Position numbers and translations under genes: made by a program | Assembly (NCBI GenBank): GCA_015698045.1 | Contig: BLAL01000338.1 | Location: forward strand, 806,001-870,000 | Length of the DNA: 64,000 nucleotides | DNA from: Rhizophagus clarus | Lineage: Eukaryota > Glomeromycota > Glomeromycetes > Glomerales > Glomeraceae | Direction: 5' to 3' | The notes under the pieces: model-generated | Database searches by the model: none | What the model was told of the DNA's origin: nothing | The model's input: the letters and a program-made list of their open reading frames with translations, nothing else | Shown here: positions 45,701 through 57,163 of the stretch, one piece after another | Numbering within the stretch: position 1 is the first letter of the stretch | Layout of the letters: every line of letters starts with the position of its first letter

Positions 45701-45960
45701 TCTACTAACTCTTGAGACGTTGGAGCCTTATCACAATTTAATGGTTCCAAAGAAGTCGTTTGCTCATTCATTTGCTCATGTTCCTCCTTCGTACACAGAT
45801 CGACCATTTTCCCATTACAATGGCTGCAAAAGCACAGAACCTTCTCTCTTGATTTTCTGATCGTAAATTCAGTAGATGTTTGTTCAGAGGTCGATGAACT
45901 AGGATTATTATATTTGTCTATGATATTAGCAGCAATGCGTTTTCTTCTCCATTTTTTCAA
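42722..45960 (-). pseudogene. Tnp2-type CACTA transposase, decayed
   Basis: Reading from 45960: a basic N-terminus and CFCSHCNGKMVDL (zinc-ligand-like), an acidic region and TPDISELPTDELIKGIL, CQKCHKLYKKEE, the catalytic-domain signature YFDPIWFIVIDSMHCFFLG around 44,190, EFNASN-like GKIHCGEGFSNFTADQWHNF, then LHLCECSYDYRSLYSFWCFS and FERMNGVLG near 43,690, the Tnp2/DUF4218-type end. An intron is likely between about 43668 and 43591. The frame is broken by at least one frameshift near 44,150 and near 45,540 and by stops at 45664, 45610, 44876, 44771, 44645, 44477, 44283 and beyond. No ATG is in frame upstream of the TTG at 45960, so the true start is lost or lies in a missing exon. Confidence 0.8.
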
Positions 45961-46059
45961 TTTTTGATAAAAGTCAGATACGATAAAGTTGTAATATGAT
46001 TTTTACGTTGAATAAAGTTATAATATACTTTGTTATATTTAATTAATAGTGATTTTTTA

Positions 46060-46620
46060 TTAATATCAAATTTTTAGTGATATCGAATTTTTAGTGATAT
46101 TGTGGTTTTTTTATTAATATCAAATTTTTAGTGATGTCGAATTTTTAGTGATATTTTGGTTTTTTTATTAATATCAAATTTTTAGTGATGTCGAATTTTT
46201 AGTGATATTGTGATTATATTCTGTTTTAAAATGATATTGATGGTATAATTAACAAAATAAACAAATTCGAATATGAAAAATTAGACGTAAGAAGTTGAAT
46301 AGAAAATTAAACAAAAACTGAAATTTAAAAAATAAAATATATACCATACCATGCACTCAATGCGATTTAACTATTCAATTAATTAAAAGTCTAGTTTGAT
46401 GCGAAAGTTTAAGTCTAATCTGATCATTAATGGCTAATGATTAAAAGTCTAATTTGATATGTTTAATATATGTTTAATTAATTAAAAGTCTAATTTGATG
46501 CGAAAGTTTAAGTCTAATTTGATCACGCCTATTGAAAGTCTAATTTTATACAAATGTTTGTGATCGTTAATTGTTAAAAGTCTAATTTGATAGTAAAGAA
46601 ATAGATATAAATAATGGTCC
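46060..46620. promoter_or_regulatory. Divergent promoter region of CACTA-2 with two repeat families
   Basis: Between the two divergent genes. Side A has about three copies of a ~52-bp unit containing TTTTTAGTGATATYGAATTT (46066-46205). Side B has about seven copies of AAGTCTAATTTGAT, some joined by GCGAAAGTTT (46378-46590). Repeated short motifs in a bidirectional spacer could be binding sites for the element's own proteins. That role is inference. Confidence 0.45.
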
Positions 46621-46705
46621 AATTTCCTCGTTCCATACAAAAAAATCACCCTTTTTTCTTTTTTAAAAAATAATAATAAAAAATAAAAATAATTTTAAAA
46701 TAATA

Positions 46706-49073
46706 ATGGCTCGTAAGAAACTATCAAAACCAAATGCTCCTTCACCAGATATTGCTGGTTCGTCTACACCATCACCATATACAACATCAACTCCTCCACG
46801 AAATATTACTTCAACACCAACGCCAACTAATACCACCGTTTCATCTACATCACGAAATATTGCCACATCACGAGCGTCAACACCAACTAATACTACACCA
46901 TAAAATATTGCCACATCACGAGCGTCAACATCAGCTAATACTACACCACAAAATATTGCCACACCACGAGCGTCAACACCAACTAATACTACACCACGAA
47001 ATATTGCCACACCACGAGCGTCAACACCAACTAATACTACATTACGAAATATTGCCACACCACGAGCGTTAACACCAACTAATACTACACCACGAAATAT
47101 TGCCACACCACGAGCGTCAACACCAACTAATACCACCACCTCATTTACACCACAAAATATTGCCACACCACGAAATATTGCTTCAACACCAATATCACTA
47201 AATACTAATAGTACAGCTCCCTTTAGACTTGTCATTTCACAAGATATTTTAGCCTCATTAAGTCAAACTCAAACTCAATCTCAACGAACTTCTGATATTA
47301 TTAAAAGATATCCTAATATTAATGTACCGAAAAGTTACCATTCACATCATGAAGAAGGAGCGCTAAGAAATATTCGACCGAGTAATGAAGAAGCGGGTAA
47401 ACTGAATTTTTTGTTATATTTTAATATTTATTATATTACATCTGTTTGTTACGATTCGATACATATCCTTATAATTTAAAATAGGTAATTTAGAGCTAGG
47501 AAATTTAAAAAATGAAACCCTTCGACTACAGAACGAATTGAATCAGGAAAAGGTCAAAGTATCAGAAATGAAACGAAAAATAGATAATTTGCAAGACCGT
47601 GTTCGTAGGGTCGAGGAGGAGAATTCCTTACTATGACAGTTTAATGAAATTTTTGGTGATGAATCAAACCAATTATGTGAAGAGAATAAAACTTTCCAAG
47701 AAGAACTTCAACGGCTCAAGCAACTTTGCACATCTCGAAAGACTATCAATTCTCCGCAGCAATATTCACCAAAATGCCCCAATAAAAGATTAAAATTGAG
47801 AGAGAAATCGCCTGATGAAGTTGCCGCTTCAGCTGCAAGAGTAAGAATTTTACAAGACTATTTGCAGCCAAATTGTGTTAATGTATATATACAGCTTTTA
47901 TTATTTCCTCTTATTGTTTAGGACGAAATGAAGAACCTCTTGAAAGGTCAAATATCTAAAGAATATCAGTTGGATTACGGCAAGACTTTTAGTGAACAGA
48001 CAGCAAAGATATACAAAAAATTGATACCTGAATTAAAGAGGTTGATGAGTGGACATTATAATCCATCTGTAACCCAATTGTTGAACTGGTTACGATCGAT
48101 TCACAAGCATAAAAGAGATAAATGGAAACAACTATCAGGCCAATTAGACAAAGTCGACCGTAGGATGCACGTGAATGTGCGATTGTCCAAAGTGAGCAGT
48201 ATTTTATTTTAATGCACTTCTTTTTAGTCATTTGAAATTAATCTTTATATATTTAACAGAAAAAAATAGACGAGTAAAGGCGGCAATAAAATTATATGAA
48301 AGAAATGACGCCAACATAAAGGAATTCGATAAAGATGAATTATTACCAATGCTTGTACAGAATGATTGTCATTCCATTGAGCAATCAGATTCTGAAGATG
48401 ATTCAAGACAGAAATTGCCTGATAATAAGCAGTTCTTGCATGTATACAATCGGTCATAGCGTTTAGACGAGATATTAAAGTGATTACTGCTCCTAACCTA
48501 TTTTAATATTTATTCGATATTTGTTTATCTTTGTTTTAATAGTTAAAACAGCTATTACGAGACGTATTAGACCCTGAAGCAGAATATATTCAACGTGCAA
48601 AAAAGCAACAGGAGCGAATTTATAATGATGATATTTACTTCATGTCTAGTAAACCTCTTGAGAATGCGCTTGAATGGGCGCTCGATAAAACGAAAATGTA
48701 CGAGACAGATGAAACAAACGAAACAATTAGCGTTAGCGAATATGATGATATGGTTGATGATTTGATTCAATCTTACGAGGATCGTGTGCTAATAGAACCA
48801 AATTTAACAGAGCAATATTCAGATTTCTTGTTAAATTCGGCGGAAATGAATTCAACTAGACCTGAAGATTTGGATGAGATCGGTAAAAGTTTGACAACAG
48901 TAAGTTGAATTATTTTAATATTTTTACGTCACAAATATTGTTAATTAATTTTATTTATATCATATGTTGTATCATATTAGCAACAAAAAGCTGAAAAAAA
49001 CTGAAAAGGAAAAGGAAGGGCTACGGAAGACGAAGAACTCCATGAAATATTTGATGCAGACGAATATTATTAG
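46706..49073 (+). pseudogene. Second CACTA gene (TnpA-like candidate), decayed
   Basis: Starts MARKKLSKPNAPSPDIAG and continues into a Thr/Pro-rich region of 16-residue repeats (NIATPRASTPTNTTPR), a coiled-coil segment (ETLRLQNELNQEKVKVSEMK, DRVRRVEEENSLL), a helical basic segment (QISKEYQLDYGKTFSEQTAK, QLLNWLRSIHKHKRDKW), and an acidic C-terminus ending FDADEYY. Introns are visible near 47397-47484, 47841-47921, 48190-48260, 48480-48541 and 48901-48980. In-frame stops at 46901, 47634, 48457 and 49002 and a one-base loss in an A-run near 48261 show that it is dead. By position and composition it would be the DNA-binding partner of the transposase; no known domain was recognised. Confidence 0.6.
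46853..47150 (+). repeat. 48-bp coding tandem repeat, about 6 copies
   Basis: Units of AATATTGCCACACCACGAGC plus GTCAACACCAACTAATACTACACCACGA. Each encodes 16 residues. One unit carries TAA (46901-46903) where the others have CGA or CAA. The opposite strand is also open through the repeat, which is only a shadow. Confidence 0.9.
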
Positions 49074-49539
49074 TATATTTTATATTTATTTTTTTGGTTA
49101 TATAATTATTACTGGATATTTTATATTTTTTTTTATTTTTTTGTACGGTTGATCATATGCGGGTTGGTTTATATAATTATTTTATATTACTATATACTAT
49201 ATACGTCAATATATATAAAATAAATGGTTTTTATTTGCTTATAAAATACAAAATGATCTTTATTATTCGATCTTGAAAAACCTCTAGTTCGACCTATTTA
49301 TCAATTATATTCGGATTACATACAGTAGTTGAATATAGTTTTTTTAGGGTCGAATAAATATGTAATAATGTCCTAATATAGGTAAAATGATGGTCAAATT
49401 TTCTTTCCAAATTTGAGATGATTGGCACCCTAAATGCGCCAAAAAAATCGGCCTCAATTTGACATAGGTTAGATCGTCATTTGACTTATATTCGACCTGG
49501 TCAAATTTAGGCCAAATTGTCCTTTTTCGACTAGTGCCA

Positions 49540-49679
49540 AACAGGGCCAGGTTTGCCCTGACCATAAGAAGTCCAAATTGAAAAAGAACAAATCTCGTAA
49601 AAAGACCACAGTTTCGGACGACTTATGCACACTTCTCAAAACTCTTATACAGAAGCTAGACGGCAAATCGCTAACCTAG
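49540..49679 (+). pseudogene. 3' end of the interrupted ORF1-like gene
   Basis: Directly after the CCA duplication the frame that stopped at 42413 resumes: KQGQVCPDHKKSKLKKNKSR and a final LIQKLDGKSLT then TAG at 49677. The tail is strongly basic, as expected for a nucleic-acid-binding ORF1 C-terminus. Removing the element and one copy of the duplication restores the codon across the junction. Confidence 0.75.
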
Positions 49680-50034
49680 TAATTCATTTTATCTTCTTTT
49701 ATTTCATAGGATATTAGCATAGAATCGGGTGTTTCCACATTTTGTTACGGCCTAAGAAACGGTTATGGCCTGGTCTATCCCCCTTTTTTTTCCCCTTTTT
49801 ACTTCCCCAATGTGTTATTTTTCATTTTATTTCTTATTTTTGTTTTTTTTTATATAGTGATTTAGGTTATCTCTTTTATATTGATAATAACTAAATCGGA
49901 TCCCGACATAGATATAGTTTCTATATATAGTTGTATCATGTATTCTGACATAACAGCTTGTTTTGACAAGTAAATTTGTCTTCACATGTACGAGGTGATC
50001 CTTCTTCAAAAATAAAAAAAATAAAATAAAATAA
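49680..50034 (+). other. 3' untranslated part and A-rich tail of the retroposed insertion
   Basis: Contains TTACGGCCTAAGAAACGGTT and a pyrimidine run, and ends in AAATAAAATAAAATAAAA-type tail at 50010-50034. Confidence 0.55.
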
Positions 50035-50050
50035 AATCATGTGTGAAAAT

Positions 50051-51345
50051 GTTTTCTTCAAACATTTTATTGTCAATATATTGTGCGCGATGGCAACAAT
50101 ATGCCTGTTCATTGACTGATTGTCTATAATGCCAACTGTTGAGAAAAAAAGTCATTTCAATATTGCTATATAACCCGCCAGCTCAATATACTATTTATAG
50201 CCAATCACAGCACTTTACATGTTATACACTTGTTAACTGTTAAAGGCAACAGGTAAAAATTTAAACCAATCATAACACATCACATGAATTTAATTATATT
50301 TTTTTTTTTTTTGTGACAATTACTCATTTCATCATCGCTTATTATACTTCAATGAATAATAAAACAAGAACCGAGATTTTCATTAATTATTCGAAACTGC
50401 TATTATAAAATATTGTCATTTCAATTAAAGTTACAGTAATAAACTTTACTAAATTGCAATATTAACATCAACTTTTCAAGACATTGAAACAAATTGATTA
50501 AAATTATAGCATTACATTCTATTATTGAATTATCAGCAGCAGTAATAAAATTTACAAGGAATGCTTAATCCAAAAGATTTAACGATTCTTTCGATTAAAC
50601 ATTGATTGACTTGTAAATAACTAATCCATTTGTTGTTACAAGTCCGAGTAATTTTCTGGTAAAATTATAATCAAAAATTTGGTAGATTGGGTATTAAAAT
50701 AAAAAATTAATAAATATATTATATATGAAATGTATAACTGACAAATTTGCAAGTTATTTGATCTAAATAAATACTGTAGTATATTACTAGAACAAAGACA
50801 ATATTAAAGAACAATATCATTTAATAAAAAAGGTAATTAAATAATTCGGATTACCTCCGTGCATACATACCTATATAAGGGGTAAAAATTGCATCGCCAC
50901 ACTTATTACTATATTTTAGATTTGCTCTCACTATCAATCCTGTTCATTATTATGATATAATTTGAAGTCATCTAAAAACTAAAGCGAATCAATAAAAAGA
51001 AAAGCAACGACAATTTTCTCGTTGATACTACCCTTTCTTTATTTTTAAATGATTTATTGCCATTAAAATCACGAGAACATTTATATTTATTTCAAAATAA
51101 GCATGAGAATTCAAAAGATGTGTGTAGATCATATTATAGAATCATGTAATAGTAAAGATTCTCCTGGATAAAAAAATACATCAATAAAGTACTAATTTGG
51201 TAATTTATCAAAGTCATAAGTTTACTAGTAATTTACCTATTATTGTTGCACAAACGTAATAAAAGTAAACATAAGTATAAACATGAGTGAATGTTAACAT
51301 TAACTATTTGCTGCTGTTTAATATACCCTTATAAATTATTCTCGA
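50051..51345. other. Intergenic, part of the duplicated flank
   Basis: The first ~110 bp continue the repeat arm seen at 37565-37690. The rest is AT-rich with no gene recognised. Confidence 0.5.
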
Positions 51346-51870
51346 TCAAGTTGTTAGTATGATGGATATCGAAGGAACAAGATTTTGAAAAAAATTAAAA
51401 AAAAATACATGAATTTTTACACTTTTTATCAAAACGGTACACCGTACATATATTTATAAAAAAAAAAATATTCTCTGTTTAATAAATGTATTTGTATAAG
51501 GAAATTCTCGAAATATATTTTTTTAATACTAATTTTTTACACTTTTTTCACTATAAACCAGGAGGTAGAAAGACTAAAAGTGATGATTACAAAAAACAAT
51601 TATGATAATATAAAATCATGAAACTGAAATTATCAGATAAACCTAAATTAATGCTATTAATTCTTCAGATGTCAATAGTTCATAAAATGGTCAAATTATT
51701 TAAAATATTGAAAATTTTGACAAAATGAATACGAAAGAGATGTAAATTTGAAACTCTTATAATTAAATAGTGTGACTTTAAAAAGGGGTGTTTTTACAGG
51801 AACGTTAATTCTATTGGTGAAAATCGTAAACATTTTATTAAATGGCCGGATGATTGAAATAAAAAGCTAA
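51346..51870. repeat. Segment duplicated at 58553-59010
   Basis: Begins AGTTGTTAGTATGATGGAT and shares AACGGTACACCGTAC, CTATAAACCAGG and other blocks with 58553-59010, which lies just downstream of family member 4. It is the corresponding flank of member 3, displaced by later insertions. Confidence 0.7.
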
Positions 51871-51989
51871 TAAGTTAAAATCTTAGCAAACCAAATGAGA
51901 ATTTGAATTAGATGTAGAGGTATGACAGCGTTTTGATTTTCGTAACATAGCAGAATTGACATTTCCACCATCATGGGATAAACCATCAT

Positions 51990-52960
51990 TAGAACTTAAT
52001 TGCTAATGATGACGCGTCGAGGTATTATTTTCAACAGAATGTTTTCCTTGTGTTCAGAAGGAAGGATAAGGAAGGATAATCCGATTTTTCTCCAAAAAAT
52101 CGTGGAACAACTTAGTTGCGTAAATGCCAGCACGGAAAAATCATGTGATCAAATAATGACAAATTTTAGTATAATCTTGCGTCTAAATTGTCATTTCAAA
52201 ACAAAAAGCCGAACCAAGTTATCTAGTTCCTGGGTACCGCTTGATGAACAATAAGACATAAAGGATGATCAAGACTTGTAAACGGTTTAAAAATAGATGA
52301 CTGGTTGATATAATATGGTCTCTTCGATTGAAATCATCAGGGCGGGCTGATTCTGCTGGTAAAACATCAATCAATTCTTCTAATAGCTTTTTATGATTAT
52401 TTAACGCTTCATTAACGTTTGAACTTTGTCATGAGTATAAGGAAATATGAGAGTTGACTTCAACTGTGTTTTTATGAAGGACAGATCAAAGCAGAATCTT
52501 GTAAGTCATCCAGGTAATAAGTTTTCAAAATATAGGACGTGAGCAAAAGATTTAATCTTAAAACCACTCATAACTGAGTGTTGTTCGCTACAGACATTAG
52601 AAGAAGGATTGTAAGATAACCAAGCTTGTGTTAAAGACCAATCAATAGAAAATTTCGTAGACTGAAGATAGAACATTTAGTGTTATGTGTGGATTGACAG
52701 AACGTCTTGGCTTTGTAAATTTCCTGCGAGAACTTTCTGGCGTCTCGATCTATTAGATGTAAATTATTAAAAATTAAACATCATCTCGAGGATTTAATAA
52801 ATTAGGATTAAGTGCATATTGCATCCTTCCTTCGCTAGTGTGTCTGCGATGTCGTTAATCAAAAAAGAAAATTAGACGAATCACGTGTCGCACAATTCAA
52901 AAATAATCTATACGGGTTAATCTAAACCTCTACATGCTACACAGTAATTTCTTTTGGTAC
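51990..52960 (-). pseudogene. Decayed retroelement coding remnant
   Basis: On the minus strand, broken frames give protein-like stretches such as SLTQAWLSYNPSSNVCSEQH, MSGFKIKSFAHVLYF and LLEELIDVLPAESARPDDFN, separated by stops and shifts. The first resembles the region downstream of the reverse transcriptase in Rhizophagus non-LTR elements (DWSL...W.SYNP.....C..H...F..K). The evidence is thin and a search is needed to settle it. Confidence 0.3.
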
Positions 52961-52999
52961 GATCTTACAAGAGATCTTAGCCAATCAATTTATAAATTT

Positions 53000-53687
53000 A
53001 ATCACGCGATCAAGAACGATATTCTTTCTAAATTTAAAAAAATTCATTTCTTACATTTATTAATTTGAATCTATCTAATAAATTACATAAAATAACATTT
53101 AAAATTAATTTTTTAACTAAACTTTGATATAATATTAAATATTAAATACTACAGTAGTTATATTCCTTAAGAATCAAAATACAAATTCAAAAAAAATTAA
53201 ATGTTTTAAAAAATGGGAATGATTGAAGAACGAAGCAAATACATTAATAAAATAGGGTATAATGTATTAATTTCCTAATATTTATTAATAATCTACAGTA
53301 ACTATTTACAAATCTTTGTATTTGTAAAAACAATTTATTAAGTATTTGATTAAAATTTGAAATTAAAACTTAACTCCAGCTCATTATTAAAACAAAAAAA
53401 TCAGAATACTCTCAAATATCTGCTATAAAAGAAATTCTCAGTGTTAACTATAACTTTACAAAAAAATTCGCGAAATTTCGCGTTGGTGATAGTTTTACTT
53501 TTAAGAATTCAATGAAAAGAACTACGCTAAACAAAACTCCAAAACTCGTACTTGAGTAGCTAGAACACTTGTATTTTATAACTGTGAAAGGAATTCACAA
53601 CGGTTGCTATGAACTTTGAAAAAGTTTGAAAAAAAAGAAAAAATTTGCGAATTTTTTATATGATGTTACATGGTTGAAGATCGCACC
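53000..53687. other. Intergenic, nothing recognised
   Basis: AT-rich spacer ending in the left copy of the 8-bp duplication ATCGCACC (53680-53687). Confidence 0.5.
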
Positions 53688-54276
53688 TGGTGTTCCGAAA
53701 GGGTCGGGTCAAATCGTGTTTAACGGGTTTAATCAGATATTTATATTCGAAATGCGATTTATAATTTCTGAATTTTAATTGAGTATCTTGTGTATAAAAT
53801 GAGCGAGGCTGAGAAATTAACCCTTGGAAAGCGAACTTCTTTAAAAGTGAGCATTTTACTAGGAACTTTTTGAAGAAAATGAACCTCCATCAGAACACAA
53901 AAATGCAAAAACACATAGATAAGTTAAGTGCTTGAACTTGAACTGTCCGTGATTATTTTTTTTTTTCTAAAAAAAAAATATCTGCTTAATTAATTACAAG
54001 TATTTTTATAGAAAAAAAAAATAAGTAAAGTCTATGCTAATATTCTAAAATTATTAATATTTTAGGAAAAAACATGGCTTCGTAAAATTGGTGATTCAAA
54101 TACAATGAATTTTAGCGCGTTATTATCCAGATAAAAATCCAAAAAAAAGCTCGGGTCGGATCAGGCGTCGGGTTATATAAATATTAACCCGGGTATTTGT
54201 ACGGGTTGGTTTTTATACTCGGTCGAGTTCGGATACATTCTCAAACCCGACCCAACTCGACCCTTTCAGAACTCTA
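53688..54276. mobile_element. hAT-like miniature element (589 bp)
   Basis: The ends TGGTGTTCCGAAAGGGTCGG and, on the minus strand, TAGAGTTCTGAAAGGGTCGA match at most positions. The octamer ATCGCACC flanks both sides (53680-53687, 54277-54284). Subterminal GGGTCGGGT/ACCCGACCC motifs recur inside. No transposase. Confidence 0.85.
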
Positions 54277-54301
54277 ATCGCACCATTTGGAACGGCGATA
54301 A

Positions 54302-55183
54302 TTATGGAAAAAAGCAAAGTTGGATTAACGAAATTTGTCTAGAATGAAAAATCGATATACTGAAAATCAATAAAATTAATATCATCTTGAAAATAAAAAA
54401 GTCTTTTGACTCCCAAGAGCGGATACAGATGTTGAGTTGTGCATTATTACTATTGATGTATTTGTGTTGTTAGTGACGAATAAACCTAATATACTAATGA
54501 AATTTTTGTATTATAATAATAATTACCCATCAGATATCGATCCGTCAATGTTCATTGAAATTGAATGTTCCTTAAAATCCAAAGTATTCGTTCCCGTATT
54601 TCCGTATTCTTTCAAATGTTTATTTATAGATCTCTCATCGGGAAAATTTGGATCTGCTTCACAACCAACGAAGACAAACCATTTGTTTTTTTCGATTATG
54701 GATACCTAGTAATAAAGAAATAAGCATGGTAATATAGCTTTTCTTAATTTTTAGGCTATTTCGAATATATTTGGTAAAGAACTTCAAATTAGCCTTGTTA
54801 AATAACTTACCTCCCAACCTATAATAAGAAGTAATGGTAAGTTACCCTTACGCTTGTTATCAATTTCATAAATAACCATTCCACAAGCTTTTAAAATTAT
54901 CGACTTAGACTCTCTATTGAATATCAGATAGTATGTTTAGTTAAGAAATTACGTATAATATGAAAAATAACAAGCATAATACTTACACAGTTCCTTCCTC
55001 TCCGCGATTAATTGTTACGGGTAGTGGTGTAATTAATGTATTTCCAAGAATCCGTTTACCATGGTGTAATGTATTCGTTGATTGGGTATTGTTAACATTA
55101 ATTTTTATCTTGTTAGTAAAGGTTGTTTCGAGAAAATTATTAATAGAAGCTATATCTGAAATTGAGATCGTTGAAATTGCCAT
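54302..55183 (-). CDS. Four-exon paralogue family, member 3 (208 aa)
   Basis: Exons 55183-54987, 54913-54811, 54705-54527 and 54449-54302, the same phases as the other members. Exon 1 has TQSTNTLHHGKRILGNT and TPLPVTINRGEEG; exon 2 has LPLLLIIGWE; exon 3 has EKNKWFVFVGCEADPNFPDE; exon 4 begins NNAQLNICIRSW. The C-terminus runs about 30 residues further than in the paralogues because the family stop is lost, ending in a hydrophobic tail of doubtful meaning just short of the hAT-like element. Possibly still functional, possibly starting to decay. Confidence 0.65.
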
Positions 55184-55892
55184 AGTTAATTGATTCTTAG
55201 TGTTATAAGAATAGAATTATTGTGTGTATGGGAAGTAAGGAATTTTTTTTTACGAGGGTGAGTATTTATTACGAACTAGGTTATTCATGAATATTGGTGT
55301 GGCGAAATAGGTTTCGCAGTACAACTTCTCCAGCTTTGAGATATACTAAAATAAAATGATGCGCATTGTGTTATACAACATTGTGTAATTATTTAGTCAT
55401 TTCTGAAATCACGAACCTAATTTGGTAATATAAATAAGCATCAAAATATGTAGTACTGATCATTATGCATATTTCGAAAAAAAAGATAAAAAGCCACATT
55501 AAACTTGATCTAATTGTTAAAAGATTTGTTTCATTCGCAATTATAATATTTCAATACTTGTTTCTAAACAAGTTTTGGTCAATTTAACAAATTTTATGAT
55601 AAATTTAATTTGAACAATGTTTATTCTTATCGTTATTTATAATGGTTTAATATAAAATTTAAATAATATTTAAAAGTATGTAGTGTTATATTTTTATAAC
55701 GATTTGTATATTTAAATTTCTTGGGGGGTTTTTTTTTACATTATCAATAACCATCTATTTATTTCTCCCAATCATATTTTTTTAAGGTTAGTGTTACTAA
55801 CTTACTATGATTATATAATGAAAGAAAATTCAAAATTCAAAAGCAAATTTTCAAGCATGCAGCATTGTTTTTTGGCGTTTATGTTTCGGGCG
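55184..55892. other. Upstream flank of member 3
   Basis: Blocks (such as AAGGTTAGTGTTA near 55785) are shared with the flank of member 4 near 61,090. No gene was recognised. Confidence 0.5.
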
Positions 55893-56806
55893 ATTGGTGC
55901 TATTTTGGATTCGTTTTTGCCTATTCCGAAACTGCAGAAACCTGGCAAAAATTCCGAAACTTGGCGAAACTAAAAATGTCACGTGTATCCTTTTACAGTG
56001 ATCTCATGAAGATATTTCGGGATTTGTGTGATGCGTTTAATTATAAAAAACTTTTTCGTCTTTTTTCGTTTTGAACTCCTAACTTTGAAAAACAATCAGT
56101 TATTAATTATCATTTCTTTGATTATTCCAAACGCAACTCCTATAATCACAACAAAAAAAGAAAGGAAAATACTGATGGTTGTCCTAAGTCTTTAGTATGG
56201 AAAGATCATGTATGCTATACAAGTATCAATAGGTCACTATGAAACAACCTACTATGCTACTATGTATACTGTGATTTCTTTTGGAAAAGGACTTACATTT
56301 TGCTAATGATTGTTCTAAAGTACCAGCTGATACAAGACCATTTTCTTTGAATCATCTTACTACAAAAGTGAAAATAAAAAAAAAGCTGCCAAAGCTGATA
56401 AAATAATTAATATTCAATAGTATGTGGAATTATAAATCATAAAGTTGGCAACTTTTGAATAAAATTTGTTATTTTGTTTATTAAACTGAGGGTCCTTAAT
56501 GTACGCATTGGTCAGAGTTTAGGAGTAGTAGTCATGAACTTGCACGTGATAGCATTAACGTTAACTCTGGCCAGTGTGTACGATAATAATGTACGCACGC
56601 TGCGTACGTTAAGGTCTTCCTGTTCATAAAAAATAAACTAATAAAATGTGTTGCGGAAGCTTGGAGGTTAGAACAATTTTCGCCAAGTTTGGAATTTTGC
56701 CAGGTTTCGGAAGTCCCGCTAGTTTCGAAATTTTGCACTGGTAGCGAAACTAAATAGTTTCTAAATTTCGCCAAATCTTAATTTTGGGTTTTCCCGAAGC
56801 ACCAAT
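55893..56806. repeat. ~0.9-kb inverted-repeat element
   Basis: The ends ATTGGTGCT are inverted copies, and both arms contain AAACCTGGCAAAATTCC and AAACTTGGCGAAA in inverted order, so the arms pair over more than 100 bp imperfectly. A smaller inverted repeat (GGTCCTTAATGTACGCA at 56490 with its inverse near 56618) sits inside. No target duplication was identified. Short frames across it are shadows. Confidence 0.5.
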
Positions 56807-57163
56807 CCACTTCATTTTAACTTGATTGAATTCTTTGTATTTTTTGCTGTATACTGATAAGATTTGTATTATTGCATTATCACTATAGTTGTTACTATTA
56901 TTTTTAAACTGATAATTGAAATTTCTATGTGCACAATTTCTAAATGACATGCGATAAGTGTGTTTTTTATGCATTCTATATTTTAATGGTGACTATATCA
57001 CAATATTTTAAATTTAGCTTGAATCTCTAAAAATATAATTCGTTGCAAAGTATTAATGTATTAAATCTTTTAAAATTAAATAATCTCACGTTATAAATTA
57101 CATCAATTAACCGATAATGTTATTCAAGGATGATATTATCAATGCTGACTTTTTCACAGTTGA
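56807..57163. other. AT-rich flank, duplicated near 61,230-61,400
   Basis: No gene seen. Part of the direct duplication that also carries members 3 and 4. Confidence 0.5.

Larger units (their letters stand above)
42414..49536. mobile_element. CACTA (En/Spm) transposon, 7,123 bp (CACTA-2)
   Basis: The left end is CACTAGTCGAAAAAGGAATA; the right end, on the minus strand, is CACTAGTCGAAAAAGGACAA; the first 17 bp are identical. CCA is duplicated directly outside both ends (42411-42413, 49537-49539). Inside are a Tnp2-type transposase gene on the minus strand and a second gene on the plus strand, transcribed from a shared central region, the classical two-gene plan of the superfamily. Both genes contain stops, so the copy looks inactive. 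The element splits an ORF whose frame resumes exactly at 49540. CACTA-1 (240-6954) is a derivative of the same family. Confidence 0.93.
41162..50034 (+). mobile_element. Retroposed non-LTR-type insertion, interrupted by a CACTA element
   Basis: The segment is flanked by a 16-bp direct repeat AATCATGTGTGAAAAT (41146-41161 and 50035-50050). Its 3' end is an A-rich tail of AAAATAAA units. Both are hallmarks of target-primed reverse transcription. Without the CACTA element it is about 1.75 kb: an ORF1-like gene starting exactly at the left junction (ATG at 41162), then a 3' untranslated part. No reverse transcriptase is present, so it is a 5'-truncated copy or a non-autonomous element mobilised in trans. 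The paralogous arm near 37,621-37,643 is an empty site. Confidence 0.75.

Noticed and set aside
42722-45960. KDZ (Kyakuja-Dileera-Zisupton) transposase, first considered because of Cys clusters
   Set aside because: The DSMH..FLG catalytic signature, CACTA ends and 3-bp duplication all point to the CACTA Tnp2 type instead.
46663-47235. Minus-strand 190-codon frame with VGVDARGVAIFRG repeats
   Set aside because: Antisense shadow of the 48-bp coding repeat in the plus-strand CACTA gene.
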